This document shows positions 55,947 through 64,000 of a stretch of DNA of 64,000 bases, piece by piece. Location: the NCBI RefSeq assembly GCF_037201805.1, contig NZ_CP147404.1:1140001-1204000 (forward strand), in the 5' to 3' direction. The position numbers and the translations under genes were made by a program. The DNA comes from Bacillus sp. FJAT-52991 (GTDB lineage Bacteria > Bacillota > Bacilli > Bacillales > Domibacillaceae). The notes beneath the pieces are model-generated. The model was given only the letters and a program-made list of their open reading frames with translations, was not told the origin of the DNA and did not search any database. Position 1 is the first letter of the stretch, and the number at the start of each line of letters is the position of its first letter.

Positions 55947-56855
55947 GTGTCACGTGCCGCAACAACAGTGGGGAAACCTCAACTGCCGGAGACCACAGCC
56001 TTGAAAGACTTCCTAGCATTAATCAAAATAGGAATTGTCAACTCTAACTTAATAACGATATTTACAGGAATGTGGCTCGCTTTTGAGTTTAATGACTTAC
56101 ACTTTTTAACACAGTTAGACACGGTTTTCTATACGTTGCTCGGTTCATCGTTGATCATTGCTGGATCAGCAAGCTTGAACAATTTTATTGACCGCGATAT
56201 CGATCCATTGATGGAAAGAACGAAAGGCCGTCCAACCGTAACTGGTAAGATTAGTTTTCCAAAAGTCATGTCAATAGGGCTAGCATTTATTATTATTGGA
56301 ACGACTTTGTTGTTTTTAACGACCTTCACAGCGGGCATGCTTGGACTAATCGGAGTATTTAGCTATGTCGTCCTTTACTCCATGTGGTCAAAGCGAAGAC
56401 ATGTTAGCAATACGGTCGTAGGAAGCATTTCCGGTGCGATACCACCATTAATTGGCTGGGCTGCTGTAGACCCGAATTTACATATTATTGCATGGATGCT
56501 GTTTTTAATCATGTTTATCTGGCAACCCCCGCATTTTTATGCGTTGGCTATGAAACGTTGTGAGGAATATCGAGCAGCCAATATACCGATGCTACCAGTA
56601 GTGAAAGGGTTCTCAACAACAAAACGTCACATGGTGATGTGGGTATTAGCGCTATTACCACTTCCGTTTTTTATGGAGCCACTTGGAAATGCCTTTATTG
56701 TTTTAGCAACCGTTTTAAATATTGGCTGGCTGGCTCTTGGATTGTCTGGATATAAAATGAAAGATGATCTAAAATGGGCCAAGCTCATGTTTGTTTATTC
56801 TTTGCAATATTTAACAATCATGTTTGTAGCGATGGTTATTCTAACTGTCATATAA
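55947..56855 (+). CDS. ctaB: Protoheme IX farnesyltransferase CtaB
   Basis: A UbiA-family prenyltransferase that makes heme O. About 302 residues with nine membrane helices. The two aspartate motifs are [19 protein letters not shown] and the [20 protein letters not shown] region. GTG at 55947 is chosen because GAGGGGGG lies six bases upstream; an in-frame GTG at 55908 has no such site. It is the first gene of the ctaBCDEFG cluster. Confidence 0.95.
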   Translation: MSRAATTVGKPQLPETTALKDFLALIKIGIVNSNLITIFTGMWLAFEFNDLHFLTQLDTVFYTLLGSSLIIAGSASLNNFIDRDIDPLMERTKGRPTVTGKISFPKVMSIGLAFIIIGTTLLFLTTFTAGMLGLIGVFSYVVLYSMWSKRRHVSNTVVGSISGAIPPLIGWAAVDPNLHIIAWMLFLIMFIWQPPHFYALAMKRCEEYRAANIPMLPVVKGFSTTKRHMVMWVLALLPLPFFMEPLGNAFIVLATVLNIGWLALGLSGYKMKDDLKWAKLMFVYSLQYLTIMFVAMVILTVI

Positions 56856-56943
56856 AAGAGGGGAATTCTTTCTTGTTAAAGAAATCCATATATAAGCTCA
56901 TTTTCATTTTAGAAATTCATAAGAAAGAGGGGTTAATTAAGCT

Positions 56944-58023
56944 ATGAGAGATAGGCTAACTAAATGGCGTCTTTTTTCGGTGTTTGCCGCATTGACGCTC
57001 GTTCTATCTGGCTGTGGTGAACCGTTTCTTTCCGCGCTAGTACCAGGCGGAGAAGTTGCTCAAAAACAATTTGATTTGATGGTTTTGAGTACGATCATCA
57101 TGGTTTCTGTAATTTTAGTAGTTTTTGTTATCTTTATTATCGCTATTTTCCGCTTCCGTCGTAAAAAAGGCGACGAAAACAAAATTCCTAAACAGGTAGA
57201 AGGCAGTCATTTGTTGGAAATTATTTGGACTGTTATTCCGATCATCCTCCTTTTAGTTCTTGCAGTGCCAACAGTGAAAGCAACTTTTGACTTTGCAGAC
57301 GTAACAGACATGGAGAAGAAGAATGAAAAGGGTGAGCGCGAAGCACTTGTGGTAAACGTACGTGCAAACTTGTACTGGTGGGAATTTGAATACCCGGATC
57401 ACAAGGTCATTACTGGTCAAGACTTAGTCGTGCCAACAGATCAAAAAGTTTACTTTAATTTAAAAGCATCTGACGTAAAGCATTCATTTTGGATTCCTGC
57501 AGCAGGTGGAAAGATGGATACGAACGTAGATAACGTCAACCAATTTTGGCTTGAGTTTGACAATGAAAAAGCTAGTGATGCACAAAACCTTTTCTATGGT
57601 AAATGTGCGGAGCTTTGCGGTCCATCGCATGCTTTAATGGACTTCAAAGTAAAAGCGATTCCACAGGACGAATTTAATCAATGGATGGATGACATGAAAA
57701 CAGCGAAAGAAGAGACACCGACTGATGCTACAGCAGCAAAAGGTCAAGAAGTGTTCAAAGAAAATTGCTTGAGCTGTCATGCTGTCACTCCACAAGATGC
57801 ACGTCCGGAACAAGCTAGACTTGCTCCGAACTTAGCGACGTTTGGAGAGCGTTCTCGTGTTGCTGGTATTTTAGAGCATAACGAGGAAGAATTGAAAAAT
57901 TGGATTCGCGATCCTGAGAAATACAAACCTGGTAACAAAATGACAGGTACGTATGGCGAATTATCTGAAGATGAGCTAGATCAATTAGCAGCATACTTAA
58001 TGAGCTTGAAAGTACAAGATTAA
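56944..58023 (+). CDS. ctaC: Cytochrome caa3 oxidase subunit II with cytochrome c domain
   Basis: A 359-residue lipoprotein: signal with lipobox LSGC (Cys24), two membrane helices, the CuA domain (His180, Cys221, Cys225, His229, Met232) and a fused cytochrome c domain with CLSCH (Cys275, Cys278, His279). The fused heme domain is the mark of caa3-type oxidases, which take electrons from cytochrome c outside the membrane. GAGG lies eight to ten bases before the ATG. Confidence 0.97.
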   Translation: MRDRLTKWRLFSVFAALTLVLSGCGEPFLSALVPGGEVAQKQFDLMVLSTIIMVSVILVVFVIFIIAIFRFRRKKGDENKIPKQVEGSHLLEIIWTVIPIILLLVLAVPTVKATFDFADVTDMEKKNEKGEREALVVNVRANLYWWEFEYPDHKVITGQDLVVPTDQKVYFNLKASDVKHSFWIPAAGGKMDTNVDNVNQFWLEFDNEKASDAQNLFYGKCAELCGPSHALMDFKVKAIPQDEFNQWMDDMKTAKEETPTDATAAKGQEVFKENCLSCHAVTPQDARPEQARLAPNLATFGERSRVAGILEHNEEELKNWIRDPEKYKPGNKMTGTYGELSEDELDQLAAYLMSLKVQD

Positions 58024-58052
58024 TAAAACGATCAAAAAAGGAGGTAAAATCG

Positions 58053-59924
58053 TTGAGTACCATTGCACAAAAACGAGGTTTCGCAGGAACGATTTGGGAT
58101 TACTTAACTACGGTTGACCATAAGAAAATTGCGATTCTTTACTTAATTGCAGGCGGTATCTTCTTCCTCATGGGTGGTGTTGAAGCCATGATGATTCGGA
58201 TTCAGCTTGCTAAACCAAACAATGATTTTGTGAGTGCAGGTTTATTTAATGAACTTCTGACTATGCACGGAACAACCATGATTTTCTTAGCGGCTATGCC
58301 CTTGCTATTCGCGTTTATGAATGCGATTATGCCGCTACAAATTGGGGCTCGTGACGTAGCATTCCCATTCTTAAATTCATTGGGCTTTTGGTTATTCTTC
58401 TTCGGAGGAGTATTCTTAAACTTATCATGGTTGCTTGGTGGAGCTCCTGATGCAGGTTGGACATCTTATGCATCTTTATCACTTGCATCAGAAGGACACG
58501 GAATTGACTTCTATGTTCTAGGTTTACAGGTATCAGGTTTTGGTACGTTAATAGGAGGGATTAACTTCCTTGTTACAATTATTAATATGCGTGCCCCTGG
58601 TATGACTTATATGAGAATGCCTTTATTCACATGGACAACATTTGTGGCGTCTGCGCTTATTCTATTCGCATTCCCACCGTTAACAATCGGTATGTTCATG
58701 TTAATGTTTGACCGTTTATTCGGCTCTAACTTCTTTAATGTAGCAGCTGGTGGTAACACAATTATTTGGGAGCATTTCTTCTGGATTTTTGGTCACCCTG
58801 AAGTATACATTTTAATTTTACCGGCATTCGGTATTTTCTCTGAGATTTTCTCAACGTTCTCAAGAAAGCGCTTATTCGGATATTCTTCTATGGTATTCGC
58901 AACTGTATTAATCGGTTTCCTAGGCTTCATGGTATGGGCTCACCATATGTTTACAACTGGTATGGGTCCTGTGGCTAATGCGATCTTCGCAGTAGCTACA
59001 ATGGCGATTGCTGTTCCTACGGGAATTAAGATCTTTAACTGGTTATTAACAATTTGGGGGGGTAGTATTCGATTCACTACGCCAATGATATACGCTGTAG
59101 CATTTATTCCTTCTTTCGTTGCCGGCGGGGTAACGGGAGTTATGCAGGCGGTAGCACCAGCGGATTATCAATACCATGATTCATACTTTATCGTGGCCCA
59201 TTTCCACTACGTAATTGTTGGTGGGGTTGTGTTAGCGTTATTAGCAGCAACTCACTTCTATTGGCCAAAAATGTTTGGAACAATGTTAAGTGAAAAATTA
59301 GGGAAAGTTACGTTTGTTCTATTCTTCACTGGTTTCCATTTAACGTTCTTTGTTCAACATTTCCTAGGTTTAATGGGGATGCCACGTCGTGTTTGGACGT
59401 TCTTACCAGGTCAAGGACTTGATACAGGGAACGCAATTAGCTCGGTAGGGGCAGCATTCATGGCAGCAGGTGTCATTGTGTTATTGTATAACATTGTTAT
59501 GACGTCTGTGAAGAATGTCAAAGTCGGTAATGACCCTTGGGAAGATGGTCGTACGCTTGAGTGGGCAATTCCTTCACCACCGCCATTCTATAACTTTAAG
59601 CAAACACCACTTGTTCGTGGATTAGATACTTATTGGATCGAGAAAATGGAAGGCAATAAAGGGATCACGCCAGCTGAACCACTTGGTGATATTCATATGC
59701 CTAATGGATCGTTCGTACCATTTATGATTTCTCTTGGCTTATTCATCGCTTCTTTTGGAGCAATGTATCAAGTGGATGACAAACCATGGGCGATTCCAGT
59801 GTTAATTGGTGGATTAGCGGTTACATTCCTATCCATGCTGTATCGTTCAGTGAAAGATGATCACGGATTCCATATTCATAAAGAAGATTTAATGGAAGAG
59901 AAAGATAAGGGGGTTAAGGCATAA
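58053..59924 (+). CDS. ctaD: Cytochrome caa3 oxidase subunit I
   Basis: The 623-residue catalytic subunit with low-spin heme a and the heme a3-CuB centre. Ligand regions are TMHGTTMIF, the cross-linked His-Tyr motif GHPEVYILILPAFG, WAHHMFTTGM and HFHYVIVGG. The extended C-terminus with extra helices is usual in Bacillus CtaD. The TTG start is preceded by AAAGGAGG. The last base overlaps the start of ctaE. Confidence 0.97.
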   Translation: MSTIAQKRGFAGTIWDYLTTVDHKKIAILYLIAGGIFFLMGGVEAMMIRIQLAKPNNDFVSAGLFNELLTMHGTTMIFLAAMPLLFAFMNAIMPLQIGARDVAFPFLNSLGFWLFFFGGVFLNLSWLLGGAPDAGWTSYASLSLASEGHGIDFYVLGLQVSGFGTLIGGINFLVTIINMRAPGMTYMRMPLFTWTTFVASALILFAFPPLTIGMFMLMFDRLFGSNFFNVAAGGNTIIWEHFFWIFGHPEVYILILPAFGIFSEIFSTFSRKRLFGYSSMVFATVLIGFLGFMVWAHHMFTTGMGPVANAIFAVATMAIAVPTGIKIFNWLLTIWGGSIRFTTPMIYAVAFIPSFVAGGVTGVMQAVAPADYQYHDSYFIVAHFHYVIVGGVVLALLAATHFYWPKMFGTMLSEKLGKVTFVLFFTGFHLTFFVQHFLGLMGMPRRVWTFLPGQGLDTGNAISSVGAAFMAAGVIVLLYNIVMTSVKNVKVGNDPWEDGRTLEWAIPSPPPFYNFKQTPLVRGLDTYWIEKMEGNKGITPAEPLGDIHMPNGSFVPFMISLGLFIASFGAMYQVDDKPWAIPVLIGGLAVTFLSMLYRSVKDDHGFHIHKEDLMEEKDKGVKA

Positions 59925-60553
59925 TGCACGTTGAAGAAAAATTCACACCCCAAACTTGGCCAGAATCACCTGAGCAAGCTACCCTTGAAGGGAAAAATAA
60001 ATTCCTTGGCTTTTGGTTCTTTCTAGGAGGAGAGACGGTTTTATTCGCCTCTCTCTTCGCAACATACATTGCATTAAAAGATAAAGTTCCAAGTCCAGAT
60101 CATGCTTTAGCTAAGGATCTTTTTGAGTTACCTTTAGTATTCATGATGACAATGTTGTTATTGACTAGTTCATTAACAAGCGTATTTGCCATGTATCATA
60201 TGAAAAACTATAACTTCAAGCGTATGCAAGCTTGGTTATTGTTCACTGTAATTCTTGGCCTAGCCTTTTTAGGTTGTGAGATTTACGAATTTAATCATTA
60301 TTATCATGAGTATAAACACACGTTCACAAGTAGCGCATTCGGTTCGTCCTTTTACATGTTAGTCGGTTTCCATGGAGCCCACGTTGTCTTTGGTTTATCA
60401 TGGATTGTTACTTTAATGGTTCGTAATGCAAAGCGTGGATTAAACTTATACAACGCACCTAAGTTTTACTTAGCTAGCCTTTATTGGCACTTTATTGACG
60501 TTGTTTGGGTCTTTATTTTCACTGTAGTATACTTAATGGGAATGGTGGGATAA
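59924..60553 (+). CDS. ctaE: Cytochrome caa3 oxidase subunit III
   Basis: A 209-residue protein with five membrane helices. Motifs are FLGFWFFLGGETVLFASLF, GFHGAHVVFGLSW and YWHFIDVVWVFIFTVVYL. It overlaps ctaD by one base, implying translational coupling. Confidence 0.96.
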   Translation: MHVEEKFTPQTWPESPEQATLEGKNKFLGFWFFLGGETVLFASLFATYIALKDKVPSPDHALAKDLFELPLVFMMTMLLLTSSLTSVFAMYHMKNYNFKRMQAWLLFTVILGLAFLGCEIYEFNHYYHEYKHTFTSSAFGSSFYMLVGFHGAHVVFGLSWIVTLMVRNAKRGLNLYNAPKFYLASLYWHFIDVVWVFIFTVVYLMGMVG

Positions 60554-60556
60554 TTG

Positions 60557-60889
60557 ATGGTGAATAATCAATCAAATTCAAGCAACCCAAGAGTTGATTA
60601 CGAATACCGACGTAAAAAAAACGCTGACGAAATGAGAATGCAAGTAGTAACCTTTACTTTAATGATCTTCTTTACAGTAGTTGCATTTGTAGCTGTTGCA
60701 GCAGGTTTTTCTGAATGGTTTATTGTTCCGTTTATCCTTTTACTTGCATGCATTCAAGTAGCATTTCAATTATATTATTTCATGCATATGAGCCATAAAG
60801 GCCATGAAGCACCTTCCTTTTTCTTGTGGTCTGCTATAGTCATAGCGTTTGTAACAGTTTTGGCATTTGTAACGGTTGTATGGATCTAA
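60557..60889 (+). CDS. ctaF: Cytochrome caa3 oxidase subunit IV
   Basis: A 110-residue subunit with a polar N-terminus and three membrane helices; VAFQLYYFMHMSHKGHEAP is typical of subunit IVB. ATG at 60557 lies three bases after the ctaE stop, and GGTGGG within the ctaE end serves as ribosome binding site. A terminator separates it from ctaG. Confidence 0.95.
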   Translation: MVNNQSNSSNPRVDYEYRRKKNADEMRMQVVTFTLMIFFTVVAFVAVAAGFSEWFIVPFILLLACIQVAFQLYYFMHMSHKGHEAPSFFLWSAIVIAFVTVLAFVTVVWI

Positions 60890-60892
60890 TTA

Positions 60893-60921
60893 GAAAGTCA
60901 GCCTTTAGGGGCTGGCTTTTT
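60893..60921 (+). terminator. Terminator after ctaF
   Basis: AAAGTCAGCC / GGCTGGCTTT with a short loop then TTT. ctaG beyond it likely has its own promoter. Confidence 0.82.
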
Positions 60922-61047
60922 ATTTGTCAGGAAATTATTTTTCTTGTATAATGTCATGAACTTGTCAATTGCTAACATTGATAGGGAGAAAGGAGAAAGG
61001 TATAATAACTAATAGGGCATCTCAAAAAATATCGAGGTGAATAAACA

Positions 61048-61959
61048 ATGCCAATTGGAATTTTTGGATTTCAAGCTTTATGGAGTCCTTTGTTTATGTT
61101 AGTACTTGCCTTTATGTCGGTTTTATTTTTCTTAATAACGGTGAAATGGAGAAAGGATTTTAAAGAAAGTGAACCGTTAACAATACGTCAAGCTTGCCTA
61201 TTTGTGACGGCTATCCTTGTCTTATATGCTATCAAAGGTTCTCCTATTGATTTAATGGGGCATATTATGTTTTCTTATCATATGCTTCAAATGGCCGTTC
61301 TTTATTTAGTTGTTCCACCGCTTCTGATTAAAGCGACACCGTGGTGGGTTTGGAAAGCGGTTATTGAGTTGCCGGTCATTAACAAAGTGTTTAATTTCTT
61401 TACAAAGCCCCTTATTGCGTTAATTTTCTTTAATGGGATGTTTTCGTTCTATCATATGCCTTTGATTTTTGATTATATTAAAATGAGTGAAACACTTCAT
61501 GGCTTATACACATTTATTTTATTTATTTTTGCAATATTTATGTGGTGGCCATTAGTCAATGAACAGCCACACCGAAAACAAATGGCCGGTCTAAAAAAAG
61601 TAGGCTATATTTTTGCCAATGGGATTTTACTTACTCCGGCATGTGGTTTAATTATTTTCGCCGATACGCCGCTATATTCGACATATAGTGATGCCGGCTC
61701 TTGGCTGAAGGCAATGGAATTATGTGTGCCTGTAACAACATTACAAGGGTTAAATTTAAGTGGACCTGAATTATTTTCCAATATGCCTGTGGTTGAGGAT
61801 CAACAACTCGGTGGTATTATTATGAAAATCATTCAAGAAATTGTTTATGGCTTTATTTTGGCCAAGGTCTTTTTTGAATGGTATCGAAATGAACAACGCG
61901 ATGCAGAGGCCATTACGAAAGAAGCATTGGCTCGCCATCAATCCAATTTAAGTAAGTAA
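61048..61959 (+). CDS. ctaG: Cytochrome c oxidase assembly factor CtaG (caa3 type)
   Basis: A 303-residue, seven-helix membrane protein needed in B. subtilis for caa3 oxidase formation, probably in CuB insertion. Family segments are HIMFSYHMLQMAVLYLVVPP, FNGMFSFYHMP and PACGLIIFADTPLY, with several histidines facing one side. It is unrelated to the mitochondrial Cox11-type CtaG. The ATG has CGAGGTG upstream. Confidence 0.94.
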   Translation: MPIGIFGFQALWSPLFMLVLAFMSVLFFLITVKWRKDFKESEPLTIRQACLFVTAILVLYAIKGSPIDLMGHIMFSYHMLQMAVLYLVVPPLLIKATPWWVWKAVIELPVINKVFNFFTKPLIALIFFNGMFSFYHMPLIFDYIKMSETLHGLYTFILFIFAIFMWWPLVNEQPHRKQMAGLKKVGYIFANGILLTPACGLIIFADTPLYSTYSDAGSWLKAMELCVPVTTLQGLNLSGPELFSNMPVVEDQQLGGIIMKIIQEIVYGFILAKVFFEWYRNEQRDAEAITKEALARHQSNLSK

Positions 61960-62034
61960 TTTGTAAAAAGGGTGACCTAGTCAATTAGTTGCTCTATACA
62001 TACGATAGAATATGTAAGGAAGAGAGGAAGTAAT

Positions 62035-62496
62035 ATGTCTTTACCTATCCTGCCTACAATTAGTACGTCATTTATCGTGTTAAGTGCGATTTTTGTTGCG
62101 ATTGGTTGGGGGCAAATCAAACAAGGGAAAATTGAAAAACATAAAAAAACGATGTTAACTGCAGCTGTTTTTGCATTGATCTTTTTCGTTATTTATGTGA
62201 GTAGAACCGTTTTTATTGGAAATACGGCATTTGGAGGACCGGATGAGATTAAAATTTATTATACATCCTTCTTAATTTTCCATATTACTTTAGCCACAAC
62301 AGGTGCTGTTTTTGGAATTGTCACCATTCTAAGTGGGTTAAAAAACAACCTTATAAGACATAAAAAACTTGGACCTATTACTAGTGTAATTTGGTTCTTT
62401 ACAGCTATTACAGGTGTTGCTGTTTATTTCCTTCTATATGTTATATATGAAGGTGGAGAGACAACATCTGCTATAAAAGCAATATTAGGGTTTTAA
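62035..62496 (+). CDS. DUF420 membrane protein (YozB-like)
   Basis: A 153-residue protein with four membrane helices, beginning MSLPILPTISTSFIVLSAIF. HKKTMLTAAVFALIFFVIY and HITLATTGAVFGIVTI carry histidines that could bind heme or copper. DUF420 genes are often next to ctaG in Bacilli, so a role in oxidase assembly is a reasonable guess. Strong AGAGAGGAAG ribosome binding site. Confidence 0.85.
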   Translation: MSLPILPTISTSFIVLSAIFVAIGWGQIKQGKIEKHKKTMLTAAVFALIFFVIYVSRTVFIGNTAFGGPDEIKIYYTSFLIFHITLATTGAVFGIVTILSGLKNNLIRHKKLGPITSVIWFFTAITGVAVYFLLYVIYEGGETTSAIKAILGF

Positions 62497-62523
62497 GTAG
62501 GGGTTCAGCCCCTGCTTTTTTTA
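62496..62523 (+). terminator. Terminator after the DUF420 gene
   Basis: GTAGGGG-TTCA-GCCCCTGC pairing followed by a long T-run. Confidence 0.82.
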
Positions 62524-62561
62524 TTGTTTAGAAGATAGTCTTGGTTAGTAGGAGTTTAAGA

Positions 62562-62595
62562 AAAAAAGCGCTAGGAAAAGTTCCTGCGCTTTTAA
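62562..62595 (-). terminator. Terminator downstream of yugN-like gene
   Basis: AAAAGCGCTAGGAA / TTCCTGCGCTTTT with a short loop (one mismatch), just past the stop of the minus-strand gene. Confidence 0.82.
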
Positions 62596-62603
62596 AGGTT
62601 TTA

Positions 62604-62963
62604 TTAAATAATAAATGGAGTAATTTCATTTTTAATATCTGCAAGTATTTTTTCACAAGTTTCTACTAGAGATTTTGGGAAGTCCTCATTCTCTCCATAT
62701 TCTACTCCATGAGGATAATAATGTTTTCCTAATAATGGAGTCATTAGTTGAATAACAGCTTCTCCACCGCCGATATCACCTTGTGTAGCAAAGCCTAATA
62801 TGCGTAAGTAGTATGTACCTTCTTTTAATTCAAATTTGCGATCAAATGTAACTCGCTCATAGTCCCATTGTCCGGCATGAACCAACCCGTGTGAGCTTAC
62901 AATATAGTCCAAGCGGTTAAAATCTAACTGTAAATTTTCTAAACCAGTATTTTCAAATTTCAT
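62604..62963 (-). CDS. YugN-like family protein
   Basis: A 119-residue soluble protein with HGLVHAGQWDYERVTFDRKF and KHYYPHGVEYGE. It resembles B. subtilis YugN, of unknown function. AGGAGGGA precedes the ATG. It is transcribed opposite to the cta genes. Confidence 0.85.
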   Translation of the reverse strand: MKFENTGLENLQLDFNRLDYIVSSHGLVHAGQWDYERVTFDRKFELKEGTYYLRILGFATQGDIGGGEAVIQLMTPLLGKHYYPHGVEYGENEDFPKSLVETCEKILADIKNEITPFII

Positions 62964-63132
62964 AAATGATTCCCTCCTGAATTTCTTCGCCTATGCCCTT
63001 ATGCATAGCTTGCTTACACACTTGCTTCATTTTTAATAATAGTCTAAAAATAGGTTTCTTGCAATGTATTGAAGGGAATCAAAATATTAATTTTAAACGA
63101 TTGTTCAAGTCTCTAATGAAGAGGAGGGGGTT

Positions 63133-63198
63133 ATGCGGGAAGAAGTGGATAATTCCCTGTTACAGTCGTTATCTTCTCATATGATTCTACTTAGATAA
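63133..63198 (+). CDS. Candidate 21-residue peptide gene upstream of ylbC
   Basis: ATG at 63133 follows GAGGAGGGGG at two to four bases, a strong but tight ribosome binding site. The peptide begins MREEVDNSLLQ and ends SHMILLR. It lies in a 297-base gap before the CAP-domain gene. Without homologues this stays a guess; it could be a leader peptide or chance. Confidence 0.25.
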   Translation: MREEVDNSLLQSLSSHMILLR

Positions 63199-63260
63199 AG
63201 TGTTATAATATCAGTATAAAATGGGGATTCTATTTGTATAGATGAAAGGAGGGCTGCATT

Positions 63261-64000
63261 CTGAGATCGGCAATTAGAATATTAATCGTTATGTCTATCA
63301 TCTTAATTGTTGGTTTATACACGAATCAAGTAATGGAAGAAAAGGAAGTACTTGAAAATTCAACGAGTCTTTCTCCTCCAAAGCCAGATTATGATATAGA
63401 AGAAGAATTAAAGAGTCAATCAGAGCCTTCTTCGGTTGCTAAGCAACCTGAGACAGGAGTTGGAGCACTTTTGGGAAAAGAAGCCAATGTATTGATCAAG
63501 ACATATGGTGAGCCTATCCGAAAAGACTTATCTGCTTATGGTTATGAATGGTGGATTTATAAAAAGGATCGACACTATGTGCAATTTGGTGTGGAGGGAA
63601 ATAAGGTCGTAACGGCTTTTGCTACGGGTGAAACAGATGTATCTCCTTTTAAGATTGGACAAGAATCCGACGAAATCTTTCGTTCTAATGTATTGGATAC
63701 AGAAATTGTTATTAATAATGAAGAAGGAACGTATCGCTTTGAGTTATCAGAAGAAGATCTTAATGTTCGTCCACTGATTCAATTAGGTGATATTTATGCG
63801 CAATTATATATCGATAAATTTACAGGAACTCTTTCTAGCGTTCGTTTTTTGACAAAAGATTGTTTGCTTAAGCAGCGACCATATGAGATGGTCTACCGTG
63901 GTGATTTGCCGTCTATTCCTGAACCCCCATCTTCTGTATGGGCTAAGATTCAAACAGGGAATGAACAACAAATATTAGATTTGACGAATATGATTCGTGT
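63261..64000 (+). CDS. ylbC: CAP-domain secreted or membrane-anchored protein YlbC, 3'-truncated by window edge
   Basis: The visible 246 codons encode an N-terminal membrane anchor (IRILIVMSIILIVGLYTNQV), a charged linker, a CAP-associated N-terminal domain (GVGALLGKEANVLIKTYGEP; YEWWIYKKDRHYVQFGVEG) and the start of a CAP/SCP domain (QILDLTNMIRV). The AAAGGAGGG at 63245-63253 is spaced for CTG at 63261; the frame has no ATG, GTG or TTG between its stop at 63243 and there. The first ATG (63291) would cut into the anchor. Position after the cta cluster fits YlbC. Confidence 0.8.
   Translation, partial: MRSAIRILIVMSIILIVGLYTNQVMEEKEVLENSTSLSPPKPDYDIEEELKSQSEPSSVAKQPETGVGALLGKEANVLIKTYGEPIRKDLSAYGYEWWIYKKDRHYVQFGVEGNKVVTAFATGETDVSPFKIGQESDEIFRSNVLDTEIVINNEEGTYRFELSEEDLNVRPLIQLGDIYAQLYIDKFTGTLSSVRFLTKDCLLKQRPYEMVYRGDLPSIPEPPSSVWAKIQTGNEQQILDLTNMIR

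Overview
The window is a 64 kb stretch of chromosome from a low-GC Gram-positive spore-forming lineage (family Bacillaceae). Gene content and order follow the Bacillus subtilis clpE-ykvI-ykvS-ptsH, patA-cheV-kre-ykuF-ykuI-ykuJ-darB-ccpC-dapH-dapL-ykuU-ykuV, ktrC-rnjA-rpoY-ykrA-def-pdhABCD, sr1-speA-yktA-yktB, suhB-ylaF-typA-ylaH-ylaI-ylaJ-ylaK-ylaL-ylaN-ftsW-pycA and ctaA/ctaBCDEFG-ylbC backbone almost gene for gene. Proteins resemble, but are clearly diverged from, B. subtilis. Strong AGGAGG-type ribosome binding sites, many TTG/GTG starts, intrinsic terminators and CtsR boxes fit this assignment. I see no tRNA, rRNA, CRISPR array, prophage or complete insertion sequence.

Layout. 1-8 kb: the end of an M3 oligoendopeptidase gene, CtsR-controlled clpE, a YkvI transporter, a CPBP protease, ykvS, a stand-alone HPr gene and two dehydrogenases. 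8.8-12.6 kb: patA, corA, cheV, kre. 12.7-17.4 kb: an accessory-looking block of polyphosphate genes (ppx-ppk) and a fluoride channel pair (crcB). 17.7-26 kb: fadH, ykuI, darB, ccpC, the acetylated lysine-pathway genes dapH and dapL, and the thiol proteins ykuU/ykuV. 26-31 kb: ktrC, rnjA-rpoY, ykrA, def. 31.3-36.2 kb: the pyruvate dehydrogenase operon. 36.4-42 kb: the SR1/SR1P dual-function RNA, speA and small conserved genes. 42-54.6 kb: typA, phoH-like ylaK, an HD-GYP gene, ylaN, ftsW and pyruvate carboxylase. 54.6-64 kb: heme A synthesis and the caa3 oxidase operon, then a CAP-domain gene running off the end.

Metabolic logic. Pyruvate metabolism dominates (pdhABCD, pycA), with the c-di-AMP receptor DarB and the c-di-AMP-sensitive K+ channel subunit KtrC also present. 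The N-acetyl branch of diaminopimelate synthesis is complete (dapH, patA, dapL) but split over 15 kb. The caa3 terminal oxidase and its assembly factors form one divergent cluster. SR1P, RNase J1 and RNA polymerase epsilon are all encoded here.

The most interesting material is intergenic. There are three copies of a 157-159 bp interspersed repeat bounded by ATAAA/TTTAT, with compensatory base changes in its hairpins, resembling bcr1 repeats of the B. cereus group. Two copies of a different structured element (after ptsH and after ylaK) show covarying stems. Two copies of a third degenerate repeat lie after fadH and dapH. Further items are an unexplained multi-hairpin stretch before fadH, a 23-codon cationic peptide gene beside rpoY, and an apparent CTG start for the final gene.
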